Source: Pseudomonas fluorescens (GTDB taxonomy: Bacteria > Pseudomonadota > Gammaproteobacteria > Pseudomonadales > Pseudomonadaceae). Taken from it: a stretch of DNA of 64,000 bases. The notes under the pieces were generated by a model. That model saw nothing but the letters and a program-made list of their open reading frames with translations, was not told the origin of the DNA and searched no databases. Below are positions 52,038 to 60,867 of this stretch, in pieces (the first letter of the stretch is position 1; each line of letters opens with the position of its first letter). The DNA lies in contig NZ_CP148752.1 of NCBI RefSeq assembly GCF_040448305.1, forward strand, positions 2,728,001 through 2,792,000, written 5' to 3'. The translations under genes were made by a program, and so were the position numbers.

Positions 52038-53846
52038 TCATTTGGTGCCCGCTTGCTCCTGCAATTGATCCGACTCGAACAACCTGCCCAGTTCAACCCG
52101 CGCTTCCTGCGCCGTCTGCATCACTTTCACTGCGTCGTCATACACCGCATGCTGGGCTTCAAGCACCTCTTCGTCGTGCTGCTTGAAGCGTTTGATCCGT
52201 GCATCCGCCTGGGCCTGGGTCAATCCCAGGCCGATCAGGGTTTGCCGGCTCATTTCCAGGCTCGAATAATAGGTTTCGCGCACGGCGTGGGCGCCGACGT
52301 CCATCAGTCGATGTACGTGCTGGCGGTTACGGGCACGGGCGATGATTTTCATGTGTGGGTAGAGCTTGCGCACCAGTTCGGCGGTCTTGATGTTGGTGTC
52401 CGGGTCGTCGGTGGCGATCACGAAATACTCGGCTTCCCCGACCTTGGCCGCGTTGAGGATTTCCGGGCGCATCGGGTCGCCGTAGAACACCGGTACGCCA
52501 CCAAAGCTGCGGGACAGTTCGATGGTTTCCACCGAGGTGTCGAGGGCCACGAACTTGATGTTCTGTGCGCGCAGAATCCGCGCAACGATCTGGCCCATGC
52601 GACCCATGCCGGCGATCACCACCCGTGGCGCGTCGGCGTCGATTTCACGGAACTTCTCCGGCACTTCCACCGGTTGCACCTTCGGGCTGACCAAGCGTGC
52701 GCAAAGCAGCAGCAACAGCGGCGTCACGGCCATGGACAGGGTGATGGTCAGCACCAGCAAGTCATACAGTTCGGTGGCGAACAGCCCGTGGTCGCGGCCG
52801 ATCTTGAACACCACAAAGGCAAACTCACCACCAGCCGCCAACACGATTCCCAGGCGGATCGCACTGACCTTTTTCAAGCCCCCGGCCAGGCGACCGACCA
52901 GGAACAGCAGCGGCAGTTTGATCGCGATCAGCAGCAAGGTCAGGCCCAACACCGCCACCGGCATGCTCAGCAACAGGCTCAGGTTCGCGCCCATGCCGAC
53001 GCTGATGAAAAACAGCCCGAGCAACAGACCCTTGAACGGTTCGATCTGGGCTTCCAGTTCATGGCGATACTCGGAGTCCGCCAGCAGCAGGCCGGCGAGG
53101 AAGGCGCCCAGGGCCATGGAAATGCCGACCAACTCCATCAGCCATGCCGTGCCGATCACCACCAGCAACGCCGTGGCGGTGGAGACTTCTGGCAGCGCGG
53201 TTTTGGTCACCACGCGAAACACCGGCCGCAGCAGATAACGCCCGCCGATCACCACCACGGCGATGCTGGCCAACACTTGCAGGCCGTGGTTCAGGTTTTC
53301 GCTGGCGCTGGTGCTGTGATCGCCACCGGCAAGCAACGGCACCATGGCGATCAAGGGGATCGCGGCGATGTCCTGAAACAACAGAATCGCGAACGCCAGC
53401 CGCCCGTGGGGGCTGGTCAGTTCCTTGCGTTCAGCCAGGCTTTGCAGGCCGAATGCCGTGGACGACAGCGCCAGGCCCAGGCCGAGGACGATCGCGGTGT
53501 TCAACGGCTGGCCAAACAGCCACAGCGCGACCACGCCAATCACCGTGCCAGTGAGCAACACTTGCGCCAGACCTACGCCGAACACTGACTTGCGCATCAC
53601 CCACAGGCGCCGCGGCGACAGTTCCAGGCCGATGATGAACAGCAGCAACACCACGCCGAGTTCGGAAATGTTCGCGACGCTTTGCGGATTGTCGATCAGG
53701 CCGAGCACCGACGGGCCGATGATCACCCCGGCAAACAGATAACCCAGAACCGCCCCCAGTTGCAGGCGCTTGGCCAAAGGAACGATGAGCACGGCCGCCA
53801 TCAGAAATACGACAGCGGCTTGTAGCAGGTTGCCTTCATGGGGCAT
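52038..53846 (-). CDS. Kef-type (CPA2) monovalent cation/proton antiporter
   Basis: A 602-residue protein. About 12 helices form the CPA2 transport domain (SELGVVLLLFIIGLELSPRRLW; LALSSTAFGLQSLAE), then a TrkA-N NAD-binding domain (RVVIAGMGRMGQIVARIL; YGDPMRPEIL) and a C-terminal helical segment. It resembles KefB/KefC and would exchange potassium for protons, probably in response to nucleotide or glutathione adducts. The ATG at 53846 follows GGAG by nine bases. No KefF/KefG partner is adjacent. Confidence 0.87.
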   Translation of the reverse strand: MPHEGNLLQAAVVFLMAAVLIVPLAKRLQLGAVLGYLFAGVIIGPSVLGLIDNPQSVANISELGVVLLLFIIGLELSPRRLWVMRKSVFGVGLAQVLLTGTVIGVVALWLFGQPLNTAIVLGLGLALSSTAFGLQSLAERKELTSPHGRLAFAILLFQDIAAIPLIAMVPLLAGGDHSTSASENLNHGLQVLASIAVVVIGGRYLLRPVFRVVTKTALPEVSTATALLVVIGTAWLMELVGISMALGAFLAGLLLADSEYRHELEAQIEPFKGLLLGLFFISVGMGANLSLLLSMPVAVLGLTLLLIAIKLPLLFLVGRLAGGLKKVSAIRLGIVLAAGGEFAFVVFKIGRDHGLFATELYDLLVLTITLSMAVTPLLLLLCARLVSPKVQPVEVPEKFREIDADAPRVVIAGMGRMGQIVARILRAQNIKFVALDTSVETIELSRSFGGVPVFYGDPMRPEILNAAKVGEAEYFVIATDDPDTNIKTAELVRKLYPHMKIIARARNRQHVHRLMDVGAHAVRETYYSSLEMSRQTLIGLGLTQAQADARIKRFKQHDEEVLEAQHAVYDDAVKVMQTAQEARVELGRLFESDQLQEQAGTK

Positions 53847-53948
53847 GGGTGAAACTCCAGAACTCGACACAGCGGGGGCGTCAAGGATAAAGGCTGGGCT
53901 TGCCGAAGATCTACCGTGGGTTGTCAGTTGGATCCTTACAGTTGGGCC

Positions 53949-53980
53949 GCCGCCTTCGCGAGCAGGCTCACTCCCACAAT
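53949..53980. repeat. Single REP
   Basis: GCCTTCGCGAGCAGGCTCAC at 53951 is one REP arm with a single change in its stem; no second arm is close. It sits between the antiporter and diguanylate cyclase genes. Confidence 0.75.
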
Positions 53981-54047
53981 GTTTCTGGTCGTACGCAAAC
54001 TCCGTGTACGGAACAAATCACTGTGGGCACCCTCTGACGAAGTGCTA

Positions 54048-55118
54048 CTAGCCATGTGCCCGCACCACGCTCTCGGTGCCCAGCCGATACTGATTGTTCC
54101 CGCTGCGCTTGGCCTCATACATCGCCAGGTCGGCAATGTGCAGTAGGCGGTCAATGCTCGGCGCATGATCGGGGAACACGGCGACGCCGAGGCTGGTGCC
54201 GATGTGGCGCTGGTCGTTGCCGATGGTGACGGGCGGGGAGAGTTCGACGAGGATTTTCTGGCAGATGGTGCGCGCTTCGTCTTGCAGGCTTTTGCCCTGG
54301 GGCAGGCCCTGGAGGATGACCACGAATTCGTCGCCGCCGATCCGGGCGACGGTGTCGGTGCCGCGCAGAATGCGCTTGAGCCGCGTGGCGGTCGTGACCA
54401 GCACGCGGTCGCCGGCCGCATGACCATAGCGGTCGTTGATGGCCTTGAAACCATTGAGGTCGACAAACACCAACGCCACCCGCGTGGCACTGGTGCGCGC
54501 TAGCTCCAGCGCTTCGGACAGGCGCTCTTCGAGCACCAGGCGATTGGGCAGGCCGGTCAACGGGTCGTAATGGGCCAGGTGCTTGAGGTAGTTGGCCGAG
54601 GCCTTTTCTTCGGTGATGTCGCGTACCACGCCCATCATCTTGACCGTTTCGTCGTGGTCATTCTTGACCACGTTGCCGGTTTCGCGCAGCCAGCGGATCG
54701 TTCCGTCGGGCCAGACCACGCGGTATTCCTCGTCATGGTTTTCGCCGGTTTCCAGGCAACGCAGTTCGCCGGCCCGAACTCTGGGCCGATCATCCGGATG
54801 CACGCAGGAGCAGAACAGGGCGTAAGAGGGCGTCACTTCGCCGATCTTGAAGCCGAACATGCCGAAAATGGCATCTGACCAATACAACCGGTCGGTGTCG
54901 ACATCCCAATCCCAGGTGCCGATGCGGGCAAAGTACTGGCTGCGTTTGAAGCGTTCGGCGTCGCCATCCTGGTGGATGCTCTGGCTTTCGGGCAGGTTGT
55001 TGATGATCGCGCGATATTCCGCCAGTCGCTTTTGCAGCGAGCGTTCGCGCCAGACCAGCGTGACGATCAGGCTGAGCGTCGTTGAACCAAGGATGACGCT
55101 GGTCCAGAGCAGGATCAT
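54048..55118 (-). CDS. PAS-GGDEF diguanylate cyclase
   Basis: A 356-residue protein: an N-terminal membrane helix (1-22), a PAS domain with PAC motif (GTWDWDVDTDRLYWSDAIFGMFG; EYRVVWPDGTIRWLRE), and a GGDEF domain with an intact GGDEF active site and an upstream RGTD inhibitory site five residues before it. It should make cyclic di-GMP and be product-inhibited. The PAS fold resembles flavin- or heme-free sensors of the PAS_3 type. No ribosome site is obvious. Predicted role: surface or biofilm regulation. Confidence 0.88.
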   Translation of the reverse strand: MILLWTSVILGSTTLSLIVTLVWRERSLQKRLAEYRAIINNLPESQSIHQDGDAERFKRSQYFARIGTWDWDVDTDRLYWSDAIFGMFGFKIGEVTPSYALFCSCVHPDDRPRVRAGELRCLETGENHDEEYRVVWPDGTIRWLRETGNVVKNDHDETVKMMGVVRDITEEKASANYLKHLAHYDPLTGLPNRLVLEERLSEALELARTSATRVALVFVDLNGFKAINDRYGHAAGDRVLVTTATRLKRILRGTDTVARIGGDEFVVILQGLPQGKSLQDEARTICQKILVELSPPVTIGNDQRHIGTSLGVAVFPDHAPSIDRLLHIADLAMYEAKRSGNNQYRLGTESVVRAHG

Positions 55119-55290
55119 TCGGGGATGGCCATCAGGGCGGTGAACCGTACGGGTAATTGTTGATTATTTTAGTTCAGCAAACAGCTTTAAACGTCGCGCG
55201 GGAGGTGGCAATGGTTGCCAATCGAGGGCAAATCTGGGAAAACGGCGCCCGTCAGGCCCTTGAGGGCGAGAGAGCATACGAGTGAAATCA

Positions 55291-55629
55291 ATGAATGACG
55301 AGCTTCAGGTAATCGATCTACAGGCGGGTGACGGAAAAGCCGCCATCAAAGGCGCACTGATCACCACCCAGTACCGTGGCTGGCTGGAGGATGGCAGCGA
55401 ATTCGATTCTTCCTACAGCCGTGGCAAACCCTTCCAGTGCGTGATCGGCACCGGGCGGGTTATCAAGGGCTGGGACCAGGGCATCATCGGCATGCAGGTC
55501 GGTGGCAAGCGCAAGTTGCTGGTGCCGGCGCACCTGGCCTATGGCGAACGCACCATGGGCAAGATCACGCCGAATTCGAACCTGATCTTCGAAATTGAAT
55601 TGCTGGAAGTGCTGACGCGGGATGATTGA
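55291..55629 (+). CDS. FKBP-type peptidyl-prolyl isomerase
   Basis: A 112-residue single-domain FKBP: GALITTQYRGWLEDGSEFDSS, FQCVIGTGRVIKGWDQGIIGMQVGGKRKL, PAHLAYGE and IFEIELLEV are the fold's standard blocks. No signal peptide, so it acts in the cytoplasm. ATG 55291 is chosen over GTG 55282. It assists proline isomerisation in folding. The next gene follows after 21 bases. Confidence 0.9.
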   Translation: MNDELQVIDLQAGDGKAAIKGALITTQYRGWLEDGSEFDSSYSRGKPFQCVIGTGRVIKGWDQGIIGMQVGGKRKLLVPAHLAYGERTMGKITPNSNLIFEIELLEVLTRDD

Positions 55630-55650
55630 CCGCGGTTGCCCGGGAGGCCT

Positions 55651-56130
55651 ATGTCACCAATCAACGAATACGCCACGGCCATCGAACTGCTGGACGAGTC
55701 TTATCGGCACTGGACCGGTGAACACCTGCCAGCCCCGCAGTCGCTGACCGGGCTTGAACGCCTGCACTGGCTGCACGCCCACGCGCCCTACAGCTTGCTG
55801 GCCCACGGCACTGAAGACGACCCTCTGTTCTTTTACGCCAATGAACAGGCGCTGGCCTGCTTCAAGTACCCGCGCCCGGAATTTCTGGGCATGCCCTCAC
55901 GGTTCAGCGCCTCGCCACTGGACCGCGCGGTGCGCCAGACCCTGCTGGAACAGGTCACGGCCCATGGCATTGCCCACGGTTACAGCGGCTATCGGGTGGA
56001 TCGGCAGGGTAATGCCTTCATGATTCATGAAGGCAAGGTGTGGACGCTGATCGATCAACACGGTGGGCGGGTGGGGCAGGCGGCGTTGTTCTGGCCGGAT
56101 GCAGAGCGTGTCGGGCAGTTGGGGTGTTGA
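55651..56130 (+). CDS. MEKHLA domain protein
   Basis: A 159-residue protein of the MEKHLA family, a PAS-like domain: LHAHAPYSLLAHGTEDDPLFFYANEQALACFKY and GHGIAHGYSGYRV-type blocks are present. It has no DNA-binding part. The GGAGG ribosome site ends three bases before ATG. Co-transcription with the FKBP gene is likely. Its ligand and partners are unknown. Confidence 0.82.
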   Translation: MSPINEYATAIELLDESYRHWTGEHLPAPQSLTGLERLHWLHAHAPYSLLAHGTEDDPLFFYANEQALACFKYPRPEFLGMPSRFSASPLDRAVRQTLLEQVTAHGIAHGYSGYRVDRQGNAFMIHEGKVWTLIDQHGGRVGQAALFWPDAERVGQLGC

Positions 56131-56233
56131 GCCCAGACCTTTAGTGGCCGACTGGCTGACGAAAATCGATGTCAGGCCGACCTGTCATCGGGTTGTGCCT
56201 TGCCAGGCTCCGCTCTATCGGCGAACATATGCG

Positions 56234-56256
56234 CTATATAGGGGTAGGGGGTATAG
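56234..56256. promoter_or_regulatory. DmeR/RcnR-type operator over the dmeR start region
   Basis: CTATA at 56234 and its inverse TATAG at 56252 flank two G-tracts, GGGGTAGGGGG (56241-56251). RcnR and DmeR family repressors are known to bind AT-rich inverted repeats around a G/C tract, and this matches that plan. It lies three bases before the dmeR ATG, overlapping its ribosome site, consistent with autoregulation. Confidence 0.7.
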
Positions 56257-56258
56257 GT

Positions 56259-56534
56259 ATGTCGCACATTCACGAACACAAGGATGACTTGATCAAGCGG
56301 GTGAGACGGATTGCCGGGCAGGTGGAAGCGGTGGAGCGAGCGCTTGAGTCCGATGCCGATTGCGCCAAGACCCTGCACCTGGTCGCCGCCATCCGGGGCG
56401 CGGTCAATGGTCTGCTGGAGCAGTTCATCGACGCCCATGCCCGCGAGCACGTGGCCCATCCAGGCCTGAGCGATGAAGAGCGCGCCCAGGGCGTGGAAGA
56501 CTTGTTGCTGGCCATCCGTCGTTACGCCAAGTAG
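56259..56534 (+). CDS. dmeR: Metal-sensing repressor, DmeR (CsoR/RcnR family)
   Basis: A 91-residue all-helical repressor. The RcnR/DmeR ligand set is in place: H3 at the N-terminus, C35 (DADCAKT), H60 and H64 (FIDAHAREHV), predicting nickel or cobalt sensing; AAIRGAVNGLL is the family core. It precedes a CDF efflux gene by 13 bases, so the pair matches DmeRF of rhizobia. The start ATG lies next to its presumed operator. Confidence 0.88.
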   Translation: MSHIHEHKDDLIKRVRRIAGQVEAVERALESDADCAKTLHLVAAIRGAVNGLLEQFIDAHAREHVAHPGLSDEERAQGVEDLLLAIRRYAK

Positions 56535-56547
56535 AGGCCTGAATCCC

Positions 56548-57480
56548 ATGAAACAGACACCCCAGGCTTCGCGTTTCGCTCACGATCATGTATTTCTCGG
56601 CGCATCCCATGATGAAAACGCCCGACGCACCTTATGGGTGGTGGCGCTGACGTTTGTGATGATGATTGGCGAAATTGCCGCCGGTTACATCACCGGTTCC
56701 ATGGCGCTGCTGGCCGATGGTTTTCACATGGCCACCCATGCCGGGGCCTTGGGCATCGCGGCGGCGGCCTATGGGTTCGCACGGCGCAATGCCAATAACG
56801 CGCGTTACAGCTTCGGCACCGGCAAGGTCGGGGATCTCGCCGGTTTTGCCTCGGCCATGGTGCTGGGGCTGGTGGCGATCGGCATTGCCGCTGAATCCGT
56901 TTATCGCCTGTTTCAGCCAACGACGGTGGCATTCACCGAAGCAACGGTGATTGCGGTGGTGGGGCTGGCGGTGAACATTGTCAGTGCCTTTTTGTTGGCG
57001 GGCGACCACGGTCATCATGGCCACGATCACGGACACAGCCATGACCACGGCCATCATCACCATCACGACAACAACCTGCGCTCGGCCTATGTCCATGTGT
57101 TGGCCGACGCCTTGACCTCGGTGCTGGCGATTGCCGCATTGCTGGCCGGGAGCTATCTGGGGTGGGTGTGGCTTGACCCGGTGATGGGCGTCGTGGGCGC
57201 TATCGTGATCGCGAAATGGGCCGTTGGATTGATGCGTGACAGCGCTGCGGTGTTGCTCGATGTCACGGATACACAGGTTGCCGATGAAATCCGTGAGCTG
57301 CTGGAGTCATCGGACGATGTGCGTATCAGCGATCTGCATGTCTGGCAGGTCGGCCCCCAGGCGCGGGCCGCGATTGTCAGCGTTGTGGCCGCGGCCAATG
57401 TCAGTGCCGACACCATTCGCGAACGCCTGGCGCCGGTCCATGAACTGTCTCACCTGACCGTCGAATACCGCACGGTTTGA
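56548..57480 (+). CDS. dmeF: CDF family Co/Ni efflux transporter
   Basis: A 310-residue cation diffusion facilitator with six helices. The first metal site is in SMALLADGFHMATHA and the second in YVHVLADALTSVLAI, i.e. HxxxD plus HxxxD arrangement as in DmeF. Between helices 4 and 5 lies a histidine-rich loop (DHGHHGHDHGHSHDHGHHHHH) typical of nickel/cobalt/zinc buffering. The C-terminal domain carries LHVWQVGPQ. It expels divalent metals using the proton gradient and is probably derepressed by DmeR. Confidence 0.9.
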   Translation: MKQTPQASRFAHDHVFLGASHDENARRTLWVVALTFVMMIGEIAAGYITGSMALLADGFHMATHAGALGIAAAAYGFARRNANNARYSFGTGKVGDLAGFASAMVLGLVAIGIAAESVYRLFQPTTVAFTEATVIAVVGLAVNIVSAFLLAGDHGHHGHDHGHSHDHGHHHHHDNNLRSAYVHVLADALTSVLAIAALLAGSYLGWVWLDPVMGVVGAIVIAKWAVGLMRDSAAVLLDVTDTQVADEIRELLESSDDVRISDLHVWQVGPQARAAIVSVVAAANVSADTIRERLAPVHELSHLTVEYRTV

Positions 57481-57491
57481 ACGGCTTTCGC

Positions 57492-58601
57492 TCAATCACG
57501 GAACAGCGCAATCCGTCCATTCGTGGATGGGCGGTATTGCCATTTCAGCTGCTCCAGTGCCGGCCCCATTGCCAGAAACTGCTTGAGCGTGGCGCCGGCA
57601 ATGCTCAACGCCAGGCGTTGCCCCGGACATTGATGACGCCCTGCACCAAAGGTGAAGCTGCGCCGGTTCGGGCGGTCGAGCAGGAAGGTGTCGGGGTTGT
57701 CGTTGAGCTGCGGGTCGCGATTGGCTGAGGCCAGCAGCACCAGGATCACGTCTGCGGCGTTCAGCCTCACGCCGTCAATCTCGCAGGGGGCGGCGACGAA
57801 GCGACGGGTGTTCTGTACCGGTGGGTCGAAGCGCTGCACTTCGGCCAGCAGGTCTTCGACAGGGGTTGATTCGCTGCGCAACGACGGGTGTTGAATCAAA
57901 GCCAGCACGGCGTTGCCGATCAGCCCGGCAGTGGCCTCGAAGGTCTGGGAGAACAGGCCGATCAGGTTGGCGATCAGGGTTTGCGGTGCGCCGCAGGCGA
58001 AGCGCTGGCGGATGCCCACAAGCAAAGGGCTGTGGTTGTGCGGATCATCGAGCAATTCGATGCAGTAACCGCTCAATTGCTCGGCGGCAGCGTGGGCGGC
58101 GGCCAATTGTGCTGCGTCACTCAAGGGCGACAGGCAGGCGACGAAATCCGCCGTCAATTCGCTGATGGCGCGGCCCTGGGCCGGGGTGAACCCCAGCAAC
58201 GCCGCCACCACGCACACCGGCCCACGAAACATGGCGTTGTACAGGCCAGCGGTATCCGCAGTTATCAATCGGGCGCTGACCAGGGCCTCGACTTCCCGCG
58301 CATCGATCAACTCCAGCCCCGGCGCAATCGCCGACCGTGGGCAACGCTGGCGTTCACCTTCATTCATGCGCATCAATTGGCCGAACACCTGGCCGGCCAT
58401 GCCGTCGGCAATCGTCCTGGGGATTGGCTCCTGCGCCGGTCGAACGTGGCAATCGGGATGCGCCAGCACGGCGGCCACCGCCCGGGCGCTGCTGGCCACC
58501 CACAGGTTCAGCCCTGGATGAAAAGCCAGCCCACCGTTGGCACGCAGTTGTGCGTAGTAGGGATAAGGATCGGCATGGGTCGCAGCGATGATCGGGTCCA
58601 T
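57492..58601 (-). CDS. Cytochrome P450 with atypical oxygen-binding helix
   Basis: A 369-residue soluble P450. The heme ligand motif FTFGAGRHQCPG and the ExxR motif (EVQR) are intact. In the I helix the usual AGHETT block is replaced by QTFEAT: the acid is kept but the threonine that guides oxygen activation is alanine. AAAGG precedes the start. The protein is short for a P450 but shows no truncation. It is divergent from an ArsR regulator 79 bases away. The substrate and redox partner are unknown; no ferredoxin is adjacent. Confidence 0.85.
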   Translation of the reverse strand: MDPIIAATHADPYPYYAQLRANGGLAFHPGLNLWVASSARAVAAVLAHPDCHVRPAQEPIPRTIADGMAGQVFGQLMRMNEGERQRCPRSAIAPGLELIDAREVEALVSARLITADTAGLYNAMFRGPVCVVAALLGFTPAQGRAISELTADFVACLSPLSDAAQLAAAHAAAEQLSGYCIELLDDPHNHSPLLVGIRQRFACGAPQTLIANLIGLFSQTFEATAGLIGNAVLALIQHPSLRSESTPVEDLLAEVQRFDPPVQNTRRFVAAPCEIDGVRLNAADVILVLLASANRDPQLNDNPDTFLLDRPNRRSFTFGAGRHQCPGQRLALSIAGATLKQFLAMGPALEQLKWQYRPSTNGRIALFRD

Positions 58602-58680
58602 GGGTCACAGCCTTTTGTTGTTGGAAAGTGTTGCTACTATCTCCAGTCCGAAAGGGCATTGATTCGTCCGGGAGCGAAAT

Positions 58681-59445
58681 ATGAGCGCAGAACAACACGA
58701 CATCGGCGTCTCGCAGGTGGCGGCAGCCATCGCTGAGCCTGCGCGGACGAAAATCCTCTGTTCGCTGATGGACGGCCACGCCCGCACCAGCACCGAACTG
58801 GCGGCGGTGGCCGAAGTCAGCGCGTCGACCGCCAGTGCCCACCTGGCCAAACTCAAGGAACTGGCGCTGGTGCGGTTGCACGTCCAGGGGCGTCATCGCT
58901 ATTACAGCCTGGCGGACAAACGCGTGGCCCAGGCCCTGGAGGCACTGATGGTGATCGGCCAGAACACCGCGCCGAGCTTTCAGTCTCGGACCCCGGATCG
59001 CCTGCAATTTGCCCGCACCTGCTACGACCACATGGCGGGAACCCTGGCCGTGCTGTTGCATGACCGGATGCTTGAGGCGGGCTGGCTTGAGGAAACCGAC
59101 GAACAGGCCTATCGCTTGAGCGACAGCGGTACGGCAATGTTTCAAGGACTCGGGATCGAGGTACAGGACTTGAGCACCTTGCGCCGCCGCTTTGCCTGCC
59201 CGTGCCTGGACTGGAGCATGCGCCGGCCACATCTGGGCGGGTCGCTGGGGGCGGCGTTGCTGCAAACGGCGCTCAAGCGCAAGTGGGTGACCCAGGATCT
59301 GGACAGTCGGGCGTTGGCATTGACGGCGTTGGGGCGCAAGGAGTTTGGAAGGCGGTTTGGAATCGAATTGCCGCTGGTGGTTGAGGGTAATGTCAAAGTT
59401 TCGCAAATGACGGCAGGTTCGGTGGAGTTCGGGAACATTCGCTGA
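58681..59445 (+). CDS. ArsR family regulator with C-terminal effector domain
   Basis: A 254-residue protein: an N-terminal ArsR winged helix (AIAEPARTKILCSLMDGHARTSTELAA; VSASTASAHLAKLKELALV) and a longer C-terminal part with FACPCLDWSMRRPHLGGSLGAALL, whose CPC motif could bind metal or thiol but is a feature of this subfamily generally. It lacks the ELCVCDL arsenic site. GGGAG lies seven bases before the ATG. It likely controls the divergent P450. Confidence 0.85.
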   Translation: MSAEQHDIGVSQVAAAIAEPARTKILCSLMDGHARTSTELAAVAEVSASTASAHLAKLKELALVRLHVQGRHRYYSLADKRVAQALEALMVIGQNTAPSFQSRTPDRLQFARTCYDHMAGTLAVLLHDRMLEAGWLEETDEQAYRLSDSGTAMFQGLGIEVQDLSTLRRRFACPCLDWSMRRPHLGGSLGAALLQTALKRKWVTQDLDSRALALTALGRKEFGRRFGIELPLVVEGNVKVSQMTAGSVEFGNIR

Positions 59446-59490
59446 CTGACGATAGGTGTATTCCGGATGCTTCTGTATTGAATGCAATGC

Positions 59491-59520
59491 CGTCATCGCG
59501 AGCAGGCTCGCTCCCACAAG
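59491..59520. repeat. Single REP
   Basis: TCATCGCGAGCAGGCTCGCT starting at 59493 is one REP arm without a second nearby. It lies after the arsR stop. Confidence 0.8.
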
Positions 59521-59550
59521 GGGGGGTGGAATCGTCAGTACAATGCAAAC

Positions 59551-59587
59551 AAAAAGCCCCCCATCGGTCACCCGATGGGGGGCTTTT
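59551..59587. terminator. Bidirectional terminator between arsR and ilvE
   Basis: AAAAAGCCCCCCATCGG, loop TCA, CCCGATGGGGGGCTTTT form a strong stem of about 16 pairs with A and T flanks. It can end transcription of converging arsR and ilvE. Confidence 0.95.
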
Positions 59588-59604
59588 GTGTGTCTGGCGT
59601 CAGG

Positions 59605-60624
59605 TCAAACCTTGACGATCCAGCCCGCTGGCGCTTCGATGTCGCCGGTTTGCACGCCGGTCAGCTCTTTGTAGAGCTTCTGGGTGACCGGGCCGACTTC
59701 GGTTTCGCTGTGGAACACGTGCAGGTGGTCGTTGTAGTCGATGCCGCCGATCGGCGTGATCACCGCCGCAGTACCGCAAGCACCGGCTTCCTTGAAGTCG
59801 GAGAGCTTGTCGATGAACACGTCGCCTTCGATCACTTCCAGGCCCAGACGGGTCTTGGCCAACTCGATCAGCGACAGACGGGTGATGCCCGGCAGTACCG
59901 ATGGCGAGTTCGGGGTCACGAACTTGTTGTCGTGGGTGATCCCGAAGAAGTTGGCCGAACCGACTTCCTCGATCTTGGTGTGGGTCATCGGATCCAGGTA
60001 GATGGCGTCGGCGAAGTGGGCTTTCTTGGCCTTGGAGCCCGGCATCAGGCTGGCGGCGTAGTTGCCACCGACCTTGGCGGCACCGGTGCCTTGTGGCGCG
60101 GCGCGGTCGTAGCTGGAAATCTGGAAGTTGTGCGGGGTCAGGCCGCCCTTGAAGTAGGCGCCGACCGGAATGCAGAAGATCGAGAAGATGAACTCGGGGG
60201 CGGTACGCACGCCGATGTTGTCACCCACGCCGATCACGAACGGACGCAGGTACAGCGCGCCGCCGGTGCCGTACGGCGGAATGAAACGCTCGTTGGCACG
60301 GACCACTGCCTTGCAGGCTTCGATGAACTGCTCGGTTTCCACCTGCGGCATCAGCAGGCGGGCGCAGCTGCGCTGCATGCGCAGGGCGTTCTGGTCCGGG
60401 CGGAACAGGTTGATCGAGCCGTCCTTGCAACGATAGGCCTTCATGCCTTCGAAGCATTGCTGGCCATAGTGAAGGGCTGTGGAGCCTTCACTGATGTGCA
60501 GCACGTTATCTTCGGTCAGGGTGCCTTTGTCCCACTCGCCATTGCGAAAGTACGACAGATAGCGCTTGTCGGTCTTGATGTAGTCAAAACCCAGCTTGTC
60601 CCAATTAATGCTTTCGTTACCCAT
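59605..60624 (-). CDS. ilvE: Branched-chain amino acid aminotransferase
   Basis: A 339-residue fold-IV aminotransferase of the larger type. The pyridoxal phosphate lysine is in GTGAAKVGGNYAAS, with YLDPMTHTKIEEVGSANFF giving the phosphate and glutamate contacts and EAGACGTAAVITPI near the end. It interconverts Leu, Ile and Val with their 2-oxo acids. The ATG at 60624 follows AGAGG; an upstream GTG-like frame start is not needed. It is adjacent to, and on the same strand as, the bkd operon, which acts on its products. Confidence 0.93.
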   Translation of the reverse strand: MGNESINWDKLGFDYIKTDKRYLSYFRNGEWDKGTLTEDNVLHISEGSTALHYGQQCFEGMKAYRCKDGSINLFRPDQNALRMQRSCARLLMPQVETEQFIEACKAVVRANERFIPPYGTGGALYLRPFVIGVGDNIGVRTAPEFIFSIFCIPVGAYFKGGLTPHNFQISSYDRAAPQGTGAAKVGGNYAASLMPGSKAKKAHFADAIYLDPMTHTKIEEVGSANFFGITHDNKFVTPNSPSVLPGITRLSLIELAKTRLGLEVIEGDVFIDKLSDFKEAGACGTAAVITPIGGIDYNDHLHVFHSETEVGPVTQKLYKELTGVQTGDIEAPAGWIVKV

Positions 60625-60767
60625 GACACCCTCTATCACTTAACAACCGCCGAAACGGTTCAAGGCTTCTGACGTTTTTTGGATGGGGACAACAATACTT
60701 CATTCCGGGCCTGTTTCGCAGCCCGGACTATCGGATGACAGACAGATAATTCGCGCTGACCTTGAGA

Positions 60768-60840
60768 ATTCGCGAGCAGGCTCGCTCCCACATTTGAAAT
60801 GCATTCCCCCTGTGGGAGCGAGCCTGCTCGCGAAGAGGCC
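60768..60840. repeat. REP doublet
   Basis: TTCGCGAGCAGGCTCGCTCC at 60769 and its inverse TGTGGGAGCGAGCCTGCTCG ending near 60833 surround ATTTGAAATGCATTCCCC. It separates the lpdV end from the ilvE promoter region. Confidence 0.85.
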
Positions 60841-60867
60841 ATCACAGCCGCCATCAATCGCTCTGAA

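Noticed and set aside
57492..58601. A truncated P450 pseudogene
   Set aside because: It is short, but start, ExxR, heme motif and stop are all in place without frame breaks.
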